Numbered from the stretch's first letter, positions 19,665 to 29,575 are shown. The stretch is DNA of 64,000 nt from Bradyrhizobium sp. CB1015 (GCF_025200925.1 NZ_CP104174.1:5456001-5520000); one strand, 5' to 3'. Notes: generated by a model not told the origin, from the sequence alone. Numbers and translations are program-made.

Positions 19665-21070
19665 TGCACCGGATCCGAGTTGACCAGAAGCTTCGTGATC
19701 GCGGTGTCCGCATATTTGTTGCCGGCCCAGACGTCGTCTATGATGAATTGCATCCAATAGGCCGTAATCGGCGTCCGCAATGTCAGCAATTGCGCCGACA
19801 GCTCGTCGTTGAGGATGAATATCCGCGACTCGCCGCCGGAGAACAGCACGCGGATCTGGCGAACCCTGTTGTTCTTGGCGAAGATCTCGGGGTTCTTCTG
19901 GTACCCGTTCTGCACGTGGATCGACTTGACCCGCCGCAAGGTTTCGAACTCGATGGTAATCCATTCGCCGATACCGTTGCCCGAGGCGCCCTCGACCCAG
20001 GCCGTCCCTGTCGAGGCGTCGAACAAATTCGCTGCGCCGTACGAATTACCGAATTGCGGCTTCAGCATCGAGCTGACGCAATAGGTCTCGAAGCCGCTGC
20101 GGGCACAGCTTTCGCCTGCCGCGGAGGGACGCGGCGGACGCGTGGTGGCGCGCTCCGCGACCGCAGGCTTGGCCGGCGGCTTCAGCAGCATGCCCGCCAC
20201 TTTGGGCTCCCCGTTCGAAGATCCCGCATTCCAAAGAAAGATGCGTCCGCCGAGCGTCTGATCGTAATAGGCGGGCGTCTGCTCGTGCGGTGCCGGTTGT
20301 CCTCCGGCATCCGTCGCGGTCAGGGCGAGCGCCGCCACGCGCTCTCGCACCTCGACCGCGAGATCGCCCAGATGCAGCTCGGGCCGCTTGAGCTGCTCGA
20401 CGAAGATCCGCGTGAACACCGAGTTGTGCGCCGTATCGTTGCTGCTGAGCTGGTCGAGCGCGGTCTGGCCGATCCCCGCAGAATAGAGCGTGAAGATCCC
20501 GCGCGCGGGCCGGGCGTCAGCGAGCCCGCGCGTGTTCCCGATCGAACGGCCCGCAGCGCGCGGAAACGGATTGTCACGGCAGGCATCGATGACAACGAAG
20601 GCGACCCGCACCGCCTTGGCCTGAAGCTCCGCAATCACGTCGGGCTCGGCGATCGAGGCCCCGCGCACCCGTGCTTCGGCGCCCTCGTTGACGGTGGGAA
20701 CGTCGCTCGGAACGAGGTAGTTGACCCCCGCGATCGCAACGCCATGTCCGGCATAGAACAATGCGGCGGTATCGCCCGGCTCGAGCCGCGCCGTGAAATC
20801 CGCGAGCCGGTCGATCATGCCCTGGCGGCCGAGATTGGTCCCGAGCACGATGTCAAACCCGAGCGACCTCAGCGCGTCGGCCACGGTCGTCGCGTCATTG
20901 GCGGCCTTCTTCAATTGCCGGTCGGCCGGCAGGTTCGGATAGAGATCGTTGCCGATCACGAGTGCGACGCGTTTTTCGGCCCAAGCCGGTGTCGCGAGGC
21001 CAGCCATGCACGCGGTCGCGAGCGCGGCAACATTGCGCGCCAGTCGATTAAAATACCGCGTGCCCGTCAT
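19661..21070 (-). CDS. Secreted caspase-like (C14) protein with C-terminal NADase-type glycan-binding domain
   Basis: 469 residues. A signal peptide (ARNVAALATACMAGLATPAWA) is followed by a caspase p20-type domain: KRVALVIGNDLYPNLP, then LFYAGHGVAIAGVNYL with catalytic His109, and FVVIDACRDNPFP with Cys164. After a Pro-rich linker (about 310-330) the C-terminal third is a beta-sandwich resembling the discoidin-like 'NADase-type glycan-binding' domain: NSYGAANLFDASTGTAWVEG, GIGEWITIEFE and RVKSIHVQNGYQ. Both catalytic residues are retained, so peptidase activity is possible. The domain set predicts a periplasmic enzyme or scaffold that binds a polysaccharide. It is the first gene of a pair with the D-Ala-D-Ala dipeptidase gene. 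Confidence 0.9.
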   Translation of the reverse strand: MTGTRYFNRLARNVAALATACMAGLATPAWAEKRVALVIGNDLYPNLPADRQLKKAANDATTVADALRSLGFDIVLGTNLGRQGMIDRLADFTARLEPGDTAALFYAGHGVAIAGVNYLVPSDVPTVNEGAEARVRGASIAEPDVIAELQAKAVRVAFVVIDACRDNPFPRAAGRSIGNTRGLADARPARGIFTLYSAGIGQTALDQLSSNDTAHNSVFTRIFVEQLKRPELHLGDLAVEVRERVAALALTATDAGGQPAPHEQTPAYYDQTLGGRIFLWNAGSSNGEPKVAGMLLKPPAKPAVAERATTRPPRPSAAGESCARSGFETYCVSSMLKPQFGNSYGAANLFDASTGTAWVEGASGNGIGEWITIEFETLRRVKSIHVQNGYQKNPEIFAKNNRVRQIRVLFSGGESRIFILNDELSAQLLTLRTPITAYWMQFIIDDVWAGNKYADTAITKLLVNSDPVQ

Positions 21071-21232
21071 GATCCAGCCCGTGACGCAACGAATGGCACG
21101 AGTCTAGCGCAAAGCGGCTGCCCCGAACACAGGCGGGGCGGCGCCTCCCCGCCGCAAAGCGCCGTGGATAAGTCGGGCAGCGGGATTTGAAGCTTGCTCC
21201 CCCCGCCGTCCGCCCCTATAGCTCTGCTTTTA

Positions 21233-22180
21233 ATGACATCGAAATCGACCTTCGTCCTCGGCCACCGGCATTTGCTGGGCATCGAGGGCCTTTCCGCGGC
21301 CGACATCAGCGGCCTCCTCGACCTGTCCGAAGAATATGTCGAGCTCAACCGCCAGGTTGACAAGAAGCGCACCGTCCTGCGCGGGCGGACGCAGGTGAAC
21401 CTCTTCTTCGAGGCCTCCACCCGCACCCAATCCTCGTTCGAGCTCGCCGGCAAGCGGCTGGGTGCCGACGTCATGAACATGTCGGTCGCCTCCTCGTCCA
21501 TCAAGAAGGGCGAGACGCTGATCGACACCGCGATGACGCTCAATGCGATGCACCCGGACATCCTGGTGATGCGCCATCACGCCTCCGGCGCAGTGGAACT
21601 GCTGGCCCGCAAGGTCGACGGTTCCGTGATCAATGCCGGCGACGGCGCGCACGAGCATCCGACCCAGGCGCTGCTCGACGCCCTCACCATCCGCCGCAAC
21701 AAGGGCCGGATCGAGGGACTCGTGGTCGCGATCTGCGGCGACGTGCTGCATTCGCGCGTCGCCCGCTCCAACATCATCCTGCTCAACACGATGGGCGCGC
21801 GCGTCCGCGTCGTCGGTCCGTCCACGCTCTTGCCGCCGGGCATCGAGCGGATGGGCGTCGAGGTGGCGCGCGACATGCGCGAGGGTCTCAACGGCGCCGA
21901 CATCGTCATGATGCTGCGGCTGCAGCGCGAGCGCATGAACGGCTCTTTCGTGCCCTCGTCGAACGAATACTTCCATTATTTCGGGCTCGACCAGAAGAAG
22001 CTCGCCTACGCCAAGCCGGACGCGCTCGTGATGCATCCCGGCCCCATGAACCGCGGCGTCGAAATCGACACCGCGGTCGCCGATGGTGCGCAATCCCTGA
22101 TCCGCGAGCAGGTGGAGATGGGCGTGGCCGTACGCATGGCGGTGCTGGAAGCGCTCGCCCGTAACCTGCCGAACGCGTGA
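21233..22180 (+). CDS. pyrB: Aspartate carbamoyltransferase catalytic subunit
   Basis: Catalyses carbamoyl phosphate + aspartate to N-carbamoyl-aspartate in pyrimidine synthesis. The carbamoyl-phosphate signature [20 protein letters not shown] is present with the key Ser-Thr-Arg-Thr. [13 protein letters not shown] and [18 protein letters not shown] supply further active-site residues, and [12 protein letters not shown] is the aspartate-side loop. It has 315 residues. The ATG at 21233 is chosen because upstream residues look non-coding. No pyrI lies beside it. Its stop overlaps the start of the dihydroorotase-like gene (ATGA), as in organisms where PyrB needs a PyrC-type partner. Confidence 0.97.
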   Translation: MTSKSTFVLGHRHLLGIEGLSAADISGLLDLSEEYVELNRQVDKKRTVLRGRTQVNLFFEASTRTQSSFELAGKRLGADVMNMSVASSSIKKGETLIDTAMTLNAMHPDILVMRHHASGAVELLARKVDGSVINAGDGAHEHPTQALLDALTIRRNKGRIEGLVVAICGDVLHSRVARSNIILLNTMGARVRVVGPSTLLPPGIERMGVEVARDMREGLNGADIVMMLRLQRERMNGSFVPSSNEYFHYFGLDQKKLAYAKPDALVMHPGPMNRGVEIDTAVADGAQSLIREQVEMGVAVRMAVLEALARNLPNA

Positions 22181-23487
22181 TGCCGATGTTGACCGATCGC
22201 CGCCCCATCCTGCTGGCCAACGCCCGCGTCGTCGATCCCTCCAGGGATTTCGACGGGGTCGGCGACGTCCTGATCGCCGACGGCACCATCCGCGAGACCC
22301 GCCGCGGCATCGGCGCTGCCGGCGTCCCCGAGGGCACCGACATCGTCAATTGCTCCGGCAAGATCGTCGCACCCGGCCTGATCGACATGCGCGCCTTCGT
22401 CGGCGAGCCCGGCTTCAGCCACCGCGAGACCTTCGCCTCGGCGAGCCAGGCGGCCGCAACCGGCGGCATCACCACCATCATCTGTCAGCCCGATACCTCG
22501 CCGGTGATCGACAATTCGGCGACGGTCGACTTCGTGATGCGCCGCGCCCGCGACACCGCGATCGTCAACATCCAGCCGATGGCCGCCCTCACCAAGGGCA
22601 TGCACGGCCAGGAGATGACCGAGTTCGGCCTGCTCAAGGCCGCGGGCGCCGTCGCTTTCAGCGATGGTGCCAGAAGCGTGACCAATGCACAGGTGATGCG
22701 CCGCGCGCTGACCTATGCGCGCGATTTCGACGCGCTGATCGTGCATTTCACCGAGGATCCCGATCTCGTCGGCGAGGGCGTGATGAACGAGGGCGAGTTC
22801 GCCTCGCGGCTCGGCCTGATGGGCATCCCGAATGCCGCCGAAGCCGTGATGCTGGAGCGCGATCTGCGCCTCGTCGCCCTCACCGGCGGCCGCTACCACG
22901 GGGCGTCGGTGAGCTGCATCGATTCACTCGACATCCTCCAGCGCGCCCGCGACGCCGGGCTCGCCGTCAGCGCCTCGGTCTCGATCAACCATCTGGCGCT
23001 GAACGAGAACGACATCGGTCCTTACCGTTCGTTCCTGAAGTTGTCGCCGCCGCTGCGCACCGAGGACGACCGCCGCGCCCTGGTGGCGGCGATCGGCTCC
23101 GGCCTGCTCGATGTCATCATGTCCGACCACAATCCGCAGGACGTCGAGGTCAAGCGCCTGCCGTTCGCGGAAGCCGCGCCCGGCGCCATCGGGCTCGAGA
23201 CCATGCTGCCGGCCGGCCTGCGGCTGGTGCATAATGGCGAGATCGAGCTGAAGACGCTGATCCGCGCGATGTCCACCCGCCCGGCCGAGCTGCTCGGGCT
23301 GTCGGGCGGAACTCTGCGCGCTGGCAGCCCGGCCGATGTCATCGTGATCGACCCCGACGTGCCCTGGGTGGTCGATCCCGCCGACCTCAAGTCGCCCTGC
23401 AAGAACACCCCGTTCGACGAAGCCCGCTTTACAGGCCGGGTGGTGCGCACCATTGTCGGCGGACGAACGGTGTATGAGCATGTCTGA
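22177..23487 (+). CDS. pyrC: Dihydroorotase-like protein, probably non-catalytic partner of PyrB
   Basis: An amidohydrolase-fold protein of 436 residues, homologous to class I dihydroorotases but with altered metal ligands. Where active enzymes have GLIDxHxHLREPG it reads [13 protein letters not shown]: both His are replaced (Arg72, Phe74). HFTED stands where an active enzyme has a His-containing HAEE-type motif, and SDHNPQ keeps the Asp. Pseudomonas aspartate transcarbamoylase uses such an inactive dihydroorotase (PyrC') as a structural subunit, and the ATGA overlap with pyrB fits a holoenzyme. A second, active dihydroorotase should then be encoded elsewhere. Databases usually label this protein simply 'dihydroorotase'. 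Confidence 0.9.
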   Translation: MMPMLTDRRPILLANARVVDPSRDFDGVGDVLIADGTIRETRRGIGAAGVPEGTDIVNCSGKIVAPGLIDMRAFVGEPGFSHRETFASASQAAATGGITTIICQPDTSPVIDNSATVDFVMRRARDTAIVNIQPMAALTKGMHGQEMTEFGLLKAAGAVAFSDGARSVTNAQVMRRALTYARDFDALIVHFTEDPDLVGEGVMNEGEFASRLGLMGIPNAAEAVMLERDLRLVALTGGRYHGASVSCIDSLDILQRARDAGLAVSASVSINHLALNENDIGPYRSFLKLSPPLRTEDDRRALVAAIGSGLLDVIMSDHNPQDVEVKRLPFAEAAPGAIGLETMLPAGLRLVHNGEIELKTLIRAMSTRPAELLGLSGGTLRAGSPADVIVIDPDVPWVVDPADLKSPCKNTPFDEARFTGRVVRTIVGGRTVYEHV

Positions 23488-23534
23488 GCTGCGGATTCGT
23501 TCGACCTGGAGAATGGGCCTTTGGAGAAGCCGCC

Positions 23535-24131
23535 ATGGGGCTTGAACCGTTTCTGCCGGTAGCCTTCGTCATCGGCTATCTCCTCGGCTCGATTCCGTTC
23601 GGGCTGATCCTGACCAGGCTCGCGGGCACCCAGGATATCCGCTCGATCGGCTCCGGCAGCATCGGCGCCACCAATGTGCTGCGCACCGGACGCAAGAGCC
23701 TCGCGGCGGGCACCCTGCTGTTCGACGCGCTCAAGGGCACCGCCGCCGTGGTGATCGCCGGCTACATCGCAGGCCCCAATGCCGCGATGGTGGCCGGGCT
23801 CGGTGCGTTCCTCGGCCACCTCTTCCCGGTCTGGCTGAAATTCAAAGGCGGCAAGGGCGTGGCGGTCTATATCGGTATCCTGCTCGGGCTGTTCTGGCCG
23901 GGCGCTGTCGTGTTCTGCCTGCTCTGGCTGGCGACCGCCTTCACCACCCGCTATTCCTCGCTGTCGGCGCTGGTGGCGGCGTTCATCACGCCGATGTTCC
24001 TGTGGTGGTTCGGTCATCTCGCATTGTCGACGCTGGCAGCAGTGCTGACGCTGCTGTTGTTCTACGCGCATCGCGAGAACATCAAGCGCTTGCAAGCGGG
24101 CAAGGAAAGCCGGATCGGCGAGAAGGCCTAG
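23535..24131 (+). CDS. plsY: Acyl-phosphate:glycerol-3-phosphate acyltransferase
   Basis: Membrane enzyme making lysophosphatidic acid from acyl-phosphate. The family motifs are [30 protein letters not shown] and [17 protein letters not shown]; the Ser and Gly residues of these loops form the active site on the cytoplasmic side. It has 198 residues and five or more hydrophobic helices. It begins 47 bases after the pyrC-like gene and may share its transcript. Confidence 0.96.
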   Translation: MGLEPFLPVAFVIGYLLGSIPFGLILTRLAGTQDIRSIGSGSIGATNVLRTGRKSLAAGTLLFDALKGTAAVVIAGYIAGPNAAMVAGLGAFLGHLFPVWLKFKGGKGVAVYIGILLGLFWPGAVVFCLLWLATAFTTRYSSLSALVAAFITPMFLWWFGHLALSTLAAVLTLLLFYAHRENIKRLQAGKESRIGEKA

Positions 24132-24190
24132 AGCGTTTTCGAGCGAAGTGGATGCCGGTTCGCGCCGAGAAAACGCGGCAAACAAGAATC
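24128..24190. repeat. Short dispersed inverted repeat (AGAGCGTTTTCGAGCGAAGTGG type)
   Basis: The arms gcgttttc (near 24134) and gaaaacgc (near 24168) flank gagcgaagtggatgccggtt. I know this element as frequent between genes in Bradyrhizobium and Rhodopseudomonas. It follows the plsY stop directly and may form a hairpin at the transcript end. Confidence 0.7.
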
Positions 24191-24343
24191 TGAAGTCGGA
24201 AAAAGTACGGATACCGCCGCACCCCTTCCGCAATATATGCCAAATCCTGTTCGCAATTGTCCTGCTAGGCACGGCAGGCTGTAGCGAACAGGTTCCATGC
24301 CTGTCATCCTGACACGGGAAACGGCGTTAGGCGGTTGCTCAGA

Positions 24344-25531
24344 ATGAGCGAGAAGATTGTCGGCGCGAATGACGGGATCGGTTCGCTCGGTGCTTCCGGC
24401 ACTGCAGCAAGCCGGCTGCTCTCGGCGACCAATATCTGGTCCGACGCGGCCGTGCCTGCCCCTGTTTCACGGCAAGCACCGCAGCCCGAGCCCGCCGTTA
24501 AATCTGACATTCCGCTCGACATCGTCATCACCAAGGCTGCACCGGTCGCACCCGCGCAGGCGCATTCCGGCCAATGGTCGCCGCGCAGACTTTCGCTGGC
24601 GCTGCAGGGCGGTGGCACCTTTGCCGCTTTCACCTGGGGCGTGCTCGAGCGGCTGCTCGAAGAGACTGATATCGAGATCGACACCATCAGCGGCGCCAGC
24701 GCCGGCGCCATCAATGCACTGCTGTTCGCTTGCGGCCTGGCCGAAGGCGGCCGCGAAGGCGCCCGGTCGCGACTGAGCCGGTTCTGGGTGCGGCTGATGC
24801 ACGAGGCCTCGTTCCGCTCGCTGATGCTGATCGGCGGCTTCTCGCCGGCGGGGAGCTCGGTCGCGTTCGGCCCGACGCTGCGCTCCGGCCAGTTCGATCC
24901 GTTCGATCTCGATCCGCTGCGGCAGGCGGTCTCCCGCGACATCAACTTTTCCGCCCTGCGCGATACGCGCTGCCCGAAGCTGCTGATCGCGGCGACGCGG
25001 ATCCGCGATGGGCAGCAGCAGATTTTTGGCAACGAGGCCATCACTGCCGACGTCGCGCTGGCCTCGACCTGCCCACCCCTCGTTCACTGCGCCGTCGAGA
25101 TCGACGGCGAAGCCTATTGGGACGGCGGCTTTGGCGGCAATCCGCCGCTGCTGCGTCTGGTGCAGGAGACGGCGGCAACGGATCTGCTGCTGGTCCAGGT
25201 CACGCCGACGCGCGACAGCTACGTGCCGATCACGCTCGCCGCGATCGACCGCCGGCTCGACCAGATCGCGGCCAACGCCGCGCTCAATGCCGAGATCGCC
25301 GCGATCGAATGGGCGCAGGCCCATGTCGCGCCGTCGCTGCGGCTCTCCAGGATCGCGGCTGAAGACACCGTTGACGGCCTGGCGCAACGCTCATCGACCG
25401 ATCTCGGCCGCGGCTTCATCCGTCTGCTGCATCGGAGCGGCCGCGAAGCCGCCGAGCGCTGGCTCGGGCAAGGTGCGACGGCAACTGATGCCCATCGCGC
25501 CTTGCCAGCCATCGAGCCCGCGCTAGCCTGA
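24344..25531 (+). CDS. Patatin-like phospholipase
   Basis: Ser-Asp dyad lipid acyl hydrolase. The oxyanion segment LALQGGGTFAAFTWGVLERL, the nucleophile elbow ISGASAGAINALLFA (GxSxG) and the Asp motif DGGFGGNPPLLRL are all intact. The first ~90 residues are low-complexity and may be a regulatory leader. It has 395 residues. The ATG at 24344 (MSEKIVG) is used rather than a TTG three codons upstream. No signal peptide, so probably cytoplasmic or peripheral to the membrane; some family members are secreted toxins, which nothing here supports. It overlaps the convergent amidase gene by 9 bases. Confidence 0.93.
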   Translation: MSEKIVGANDGIGSLGASGTAASRLLSATNIWSDAAVPAPVSRQAPQPEPAVKSDIPLDIVITKAAPVAPAQAHSGQWSPRRLSLALQGGGTFAAFTWGVLERLLEETDIEIDTISGASAGAINALLFACGLAEGGREGARSRLSRFWVRLMHEASFRSLMLIGGFSPAGSSVAFGPTLRSGQFDPFDLDPLRQAVSRDINFSALRDTRCPKLLIAATRIRDGQQQIFGNEAITADVALASTCPPLVHCAVEIDGEAYWDGGFGGNPPLLRLVQETAATDLLLVQVTPTRDSYVPITLAAIDRRLDQIAANAALNAEIAAIEWAQAHVAPSLRLSRIAAEDTVDGLAQRSSTDLGRGFIRLLHRSGREAAERWLGQGATATDAHRALPAIEPALA

Positions 25532-26767
25532 TTTCGCCAGCGCGTCCTCCAGGAACCAGGCAGACGTCAACGCGACAGCATCATTGCCGAACCGCGCGAT
25601 CACCTGCACGCCGATCGGCAGGCCGCCAACCTTGAGCACCGGCACATTGACGCAAGGATTACCCATCAGCGTCCACAGCCGGTTGTAACGTGGCGAGCCG
25701 GTCGAGGCGAGCTCCTTGGCCGGCGCTGTGCCCGGCGCCGAATAGGTCAGCAGCACGTCGAACCGTTCGAACAGCTCGCCGAGCTCGCGGCGGCCACGGC
25801 GGGCGATGCGGCGCGCATCGTCGTATTCCTTCGCTGTCAGTCCGACCGTCTCATCGAGGCTGGCGCGCAGCAGCGGCGCGATCTCGTCGTGACGCTCGGA
25901 AAACTCCCAGGCCAGCGCGCGATGCGCCTCGAAGTTCTGGATGATGGGATGGATGCGCCAGGCCTCCTGCACCGCCTCGGGCAGATCGATGGTCTGCACG
26001 CGGGCGCCGGCCTTCTCGGCCGCCTTGATCGCAGCCTGCAAGCCCTCCTCTGCCGCCGGCTCCACGGCTTCGGCAAACTCCTGCCTGACCACGCCGATGC
26101 GCGGCGCCTTGGCTGGACCGATGCCGTCGAATTCAGTGCGGCCGGTGATCGCCAGCAATCCGCGCGCGAGATCTTCCGCGCGGCTGCCGAACAGGCCGAC
26201 CGTGTCGAGTGCCCACGAATAACACTTCACGCCGATGGTCGGCAGCATCCGGAACGACGGTTTTATCGCGGCAGCGCCGCAATAGGCCGCCGGCCGGATC
26301 ACCGAGCCGCCGGTCTGGGTACCCAGAGCCAGCGGGATCATGCCGGCGCCGACGGCCGCCGCCGAACCCGAGGACGAGCCGCCCGGCGTGTGACCGGGAT
26401 TGTGCGGATTGAGCGTCGGGGTCGGATCGCTCGAGGCGAATGCAGTCGTGGTGGTCTTGCCGATGATGGTGGCCCCGGCCCGCTTCAGCATCATCACCAC
26501 GGGCGCGTCCGCGCGCGGCTGCCAGCCGCGATAGATCTCCGAGCCCATCTCGGTCGGCATATCAGCGGTGTCGATGATGTCCTTGATGCCGACGGCAATG
26601 CCGCGCAGCGGGCCCGAGGCTTGCGCCCTCGCGGATTTGTCATGCCGGACGAAGGCGCGGACGTCCTTCTCCTTGGCCTCGATCGCCGCATGCGACTGGG
26701 CGATGGCGGCATCGGGCGAAAGCTTGCCCGCTTCGATGCGGCGCTGGAGGTCGGCAAGTGAGATCAT
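25523..26767 (-). CDS. Amidase-signature hydrolase
   Basis: Amidase of the GatA/AS family, not part of GatCAB. The catalytic Lys is in [13 protein letters not shown], the Ser-rich loop is [17 protein letters not shown], and the nucleophile Ser is in [14 protein letters not shown]. It has 414 residues. The start at 26767 is supported by AAGGATG 7-8 bases upstream. Substrate unknown. The gene converges on the patatin gene. Confidence 0.93.
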   Translation of the reverse strand: MISLADLQRRIEAGKLSPDAAIAQSHAAIEAKEKDVRAFVRHDKSARAQASGPLRGIAVGIKDIIDTADMPTEMGSEIYRGWQPRADAPVVMMLKRAGATIIGKTTTTAFASSDPTPTLNPHNPGHTPGGSSSGSAAAVGAGMIPLALGTQTGGSVIRPAAYCGAAAIKPSFRMLPTIGVKCYSWALDTVGLFGSRAEDLARGLLAITGRTEFDGIGPAKAPRIGVVRQEFAEAVEPAAEEGLQAAIKAAEKAGARVQTIDLPEAVQEAWRIHPIIQNFEAHRALAWEFSERHDEIAPLLRASLDETVGLTAKEYDDARRIARRGRRELGELFERFDVLLTYSAPGTAPAKELASTGSPRYNRLWTLMGNPCVNVPVLKVGGLPIGVQVIARFGNDAVALTSAWFLEDALAKSG

Positions 26768-26882
26768 GGCAACATCCTTCTTATTGGGGTCGCTTTTAAC
26801 ATCGCAGCGCGGTCGTGCAAGCACACGTCACTGTTGCGCAACGCCCTCAGGTTGTTCCATGCTGTCCGTGCAAGGAGACGCC

Positions 26883-28088
26883 GTGGACGCCATCAACAGT
26901 AGCGTGGAGCTGACCGAGGCTGAGCGGATCGACCGCCTGCGGCTGATCCGTTCCGACAATGTCGGGCCGCGCACCTTCCGCTCGCTGGTCGATCATTTCG
27001 GCAGCCCGCGCGCCGCGCTGGAGCGGCTGCCTGATCTCGCCCGCCGCGGCGGCGCGGCGCGATCGGGGCGGATCTGTAGCGCGGATGAAGCGAAGGCCGA
27101 GCTCGCCGCGAGCCGCAAGTTCGGCATCGCCTGGCGTGCGCCCGGCGAGGACGGCTATCCGGCGCGGCTGGCGATGATCGACGATGCGCCGCCGCTGCTC
27201 GCGGTGCGCGGCGACACCAAATCCCTGATGCGACCGATGATCGCGATCGTCGGCTCGCGCAACGCCTCCGGCGCCGGCCTGAAATTCGCCGGCCAGCTCG
27301 CGCGCGAGCTCGGCGAAGCCGGCTTCGTGGTCATATCTGGCCTCGCCCGCGGCGTCGACCAGGCCGCGCATCGCACCAGCGTCGAGAGCGGCACGATCGC
27401 CGTGCTCGCCGGCGGCCATGACTGCATCTATCCGCCCGAGCATGGCGACCTGCTCGCCGCGATCCTCGACCATTCGGGCGCGGCGATCTCCGAGATGCCG
27501 CTCGGCCACGAGCCGCGCGCCCGCGACTTTCCCCGTCGCAACCGACTGATCTCGGGCGCTTCGCTGGGCGTCGTCGTGGTGGAGGCAGCGCACCGCTCGG
27601 GCTCGCTGATCACAGCACGCATGGCGGCCGAACAGGGCCGCGAGGTGTTCGCCGTCCCGGGCTCGCCGCTCGATCCGCGCGCCGCCGGCACCAACGACCT
27701 GATCAAGCAGGGCGCAACGCTCGTCACGGAAGCCGCCGACATCATCAACGCGGTTCAGCCGATCATGGAGCGGCCGCTGATGCACCCCGCGGGCGAGCCC
27801 GACAGCGAGCCGTTCGAAAGCGATCTCCGCAAAGCCATGATCGCGACCAGATCACCGCCCTGCTCGGCCCGGCCCCTGTCACGATCGACGACCTCGTGCG
27901 AATGTCTGGCGCCTCGCCTGCGATCGTGCGCACCGTGCTGCTGGAGCTCGAGCTCGCCGGCAAGCTCGAACGCCACGGCGGCGGGATGGTGTCGCTGCTG
28001 TAGAGCGAAAATGAGCTCGAACTCTTACCCTCCCCTGGAGGGCCCTGGAGGGGGAGGGTCGGCTCACATTGAGCGCAGCGAAATGTGA
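26883..28088 (+). CDS. dprA: DNA-processing protein DprA, reading frame broken before the C-terminal winged helix
   Basis: DprA/Smf protects incoming single-stranded DNA and loads RecA. The Rossmann core is intact: [84 protein letters not shown] and [22 protein letters not shown]. Near 27835-27850 the frame shifts. The winged-helix domain ([20 protein letters not shown]... ending HGGGMVSLL, stop at 28003) is in another frame, equal to loss of one base or gain of two. In this frame translation instead runs on through a repeat to 28088. The GTG at 26883 follows AAGGAG by 5 bases; an ATG at 26859 is the alternative. It may be a real mutation or a sequence error. Confidence 0.85.
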   Translation: MDAINSSVELTEAERIDRLRLIRSDNVGPRTFRSLVDHFGSPRAALERLPDLARRGGAARSGRICSADEAKAELAASRKFGIAWRAPGEDGYPARLAMIDDAPPLLAVRGDTKSLMRPMIAIVGSRNASGAGLKFAGQLARELGEAGFVVISGLARGVDQAAHRTSVESGTIAVLAGGHDCIYPPEHGDLLAAILDHSGAAISEMPLGHEPRARDFPRRNRLISGASLGVVVVEAAHRSGSLITARMAAEQGREVFAVPGSPLDPRAAGTNDLIKQGATLVTEAADIINAVQPIMERPLMHPAGEPDSEPFESDLRKAMIATRSPPCSARPLSRSTTSCECLAPRLRSCAPCCWSSSSPASSNATAAGWCRCCRAKMSSNSYPPLEGPGGGGSAHIERSEM

Positions 28089-28416
28089 GACGGGGTGGGG
28101 TGACGGTCTCTCCACATCCAACACTGTCCGTGTTGAGAGATCACCCCACCCCGCTCGCGCTTCGCGCGATCGACCCTCCCCTCCAGGGCAGGGCTATCGC
28201 ATATGACTTGTGACGTCGGCCTGCGCGCACGCCTCGTCCTTCGAGACGGCGCTTACGCGCCTCCTCAGGATGAGGCTAATCAGCGTCAGTGCTCGTTGAA
28301 ACTGCTGCCGCGCACTCCGCCCTCATCCTGAGGAGCCCGCCCAAAGCGGGCGTCTCGAAGGATGGCTGCAGGGAAAAGCTCTCAAATGCGATAGCCCTAC
28401 CCTCCAGGGGAGGGTA
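28026..28416. repeat. Three nested palindromic intergenic repeats
   Basis: The outer arms are taccctcccctggagg (28026) and cctccaggggagggta (ending 28416). Inside lies a complete CCTCCCC-type unit (28026-28190) with tggggtggggtga/tcaccccacccc arms. Next come ggctatcgcat (28192) and atgcgatagcc (28386), and innermost a third palindrome from cctcgtccttcgagacg (28232) to cgtctcgaaggatgg (28365) with cctcaggatgagg/cctcatcctgagg. It reads as one repeat inserted into another. Confidence 0.85.
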
Positions 28417-28442
28417 AAATCGACCTCGCAACATGCTCCGCT

Positions 28443-28883
28443 TCAGCCCTCGTTACGCTGGTCGAACTTCGTGCGCGCAGCCTCGATCTGCTCCAGATGC
28501 GCGATGGCCCACTCGCCAAGCGCCTTCACCGGCTGCTCGAGACCGCGGCCGAGATCGGTCAGCTCATAGTCCACCCGCGGCGGGATGGTCGGAAAGATCG
28601 TGCGCGTGACAAGGCCGTCGCGCTCAAGGCCGCGCAGCGTCAGGGTCAACATCCGCTGCGAGATGCCGTTGATCATGCGCTTGAGCTCGTTGAAGCGCTT
28701 CGGTCCGTCGCTCAGCATCATGATGACGAACACGCTCCATTTGTCGCCGACGCGGGACAGCACGGAGGCGACCCCACGGCAGTCCGCATGGCTGGGATCC
28801 GGCATGGGCCTTGGATCCGGCGTCGGATTTGGCCGCGGCGGAGCAGGCAATTCGGTGTTCGCAGGTTTCAGTGATGTGCCCAT
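28443..28883 (-). CDS. HxlR-family transcriptional regulator
   Basis: Winged-helix regulator of the HxlR/MarR-like group, often a redox or aldehyde sensor with a reactive Cys near the N-terminus. The domain reads ADCRGVASVLSRVGDKWSVF, SDGPKRFNELKRMINGISQR, LTLTLRGLERDGLVTRTIFP and VDYELTDLGRGL. Cys35 stands where the redox-active Cys sits in the family. It has 146 residues with a Pro-rich leader of about 30. It is divergent from the azoreductase gene (start 28967) with 83 bases between, the typical layout for a repressor and its target. Confidence 0.92.
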   Translation of the reverse strand: MGTSLKPANTELPAPPRPNPTPDPRPMPDPSHADCRGVASVLSRVGDKWSVFVIMMLSDGPKRFNELKRMINGISQRMLTLTLRGLERDGLVTRTIFPTIPPRVDYELTDLGRGLEQPVKALGEWAIAHLEQIEAARTKFDQRNEG

Positions 28884-28966
28884 GGCTCAAAAAAGTGCGT
28901 TCTTGCGGGGATTTCGATAGTCACTCATGTAGCGCTGGTTACAAACTTATACCAGGGTGATCCCAC

Positions 28967-29575
28967 ATGAAACTCCTCCATATCGACTCCAGCGTGCTCG
29001 GCCCCCACTCCGTCAGCCGGCAGGTTTCCGCCGCCATCGTCGACCGGCTGCGGCAGGCGGCGCCCTCGCTCGAGGTCGTCTACCGCGACCTGACCGAGAC
29101 GCCGCTTGATCACCTCTCCGGCTCGCACCTCGCCGCCGCGCAAGGCGCCGCCGCGCCGGCGGAGCTCGGACCGGACCTTGCCGCAAGCGCCGCGGCGCTG
29201 GAGGAGTTTCTCGCCGCCGACATCGTGGTGATCGGTGCGCCCATGTACAACTTCACCATTCCGAGCCAGCTCAAGGCCTGGATCGACCGCATCCTGGTGC
29301 CGGGGAAGACTTTTAAGTATGGCGCGGCCGGGCCGGAGGGGCTCGCCGGCGGCAAGCGCGTGATCGTGGCGATCTCACGCGGCGGCTATTATGGCGCCGA
29401 GACGCCCTACGCAGCCGGCGAGCATCTCGAAACCTATCTGCGCTGGGTGTTCGGCTTCATCGGGATCACCAACATCGAATTCATCCCGGCCGACGGCATC
29501 CAGGTCGGGCCGGAGCACCGCGAGAAGGCGATCGCCGGCGCGCTTGAAGCCGCAACCAGCCTGCGCGCGGCCTGA
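28967..29575 (+). CDS. azoR: FMN-dependent NADH:quinone/azo oxidoreductase
   Basis: Flavodoxin-fold azoreductase acting on quinones and azo dyes with NADH and FMN. Starts [18 protein letters not shown] (FMN phosphate loop), with [22 protein letters not shown] (the MYNF flavin loop), [18 protein letters not shown] and ISRGGYYG. It has 202 residues, standard. Transcribed away from an HxlR regulator, which probably represses it until quinone or electrophile stress (inference). An IS630 element lies 80 bases downstream. Confidence 0.94.
   Translation: MKLLHIDSSVLGPHSVSRQVSAAIVDRLRQAAPSLEVVYRDLTETPLDHLSGSHLAAAQGAAAPAELGPDLAASAAALEEFLAADIVVIGAPMYNFTIPSQLKAWIDRILVPGKTFKYGAAGPEGLAGGKRVIVAISRGGYYGAETPYAAGEHLETYLRWVFGFIGITNIEFIPADGIQVGPEHREKAIAGALEAATSLRAA

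Noticed and set aside
24344..25531. Patatin as part of a CBASS-type defence operon
   Set aside because: No CD-NTase, ubiquitin-like or HORMA gene is adjacent; neighbours are plsY and an amidase, so an ordinary lipid hydrolase is simpler.
26859..26882. ATG at 26859 as the dprA start
   Set aside because: Less likely than the GTG at 26883, which follows AAGGAG by five bases; kept as an alternative only.
28200..28420. Regularly spaced repeats suggestive of a CRISPR array
   Set aside because: The repeats are inverted and nested, not direct repeats with uniform spacers; no cas genes are in the window.
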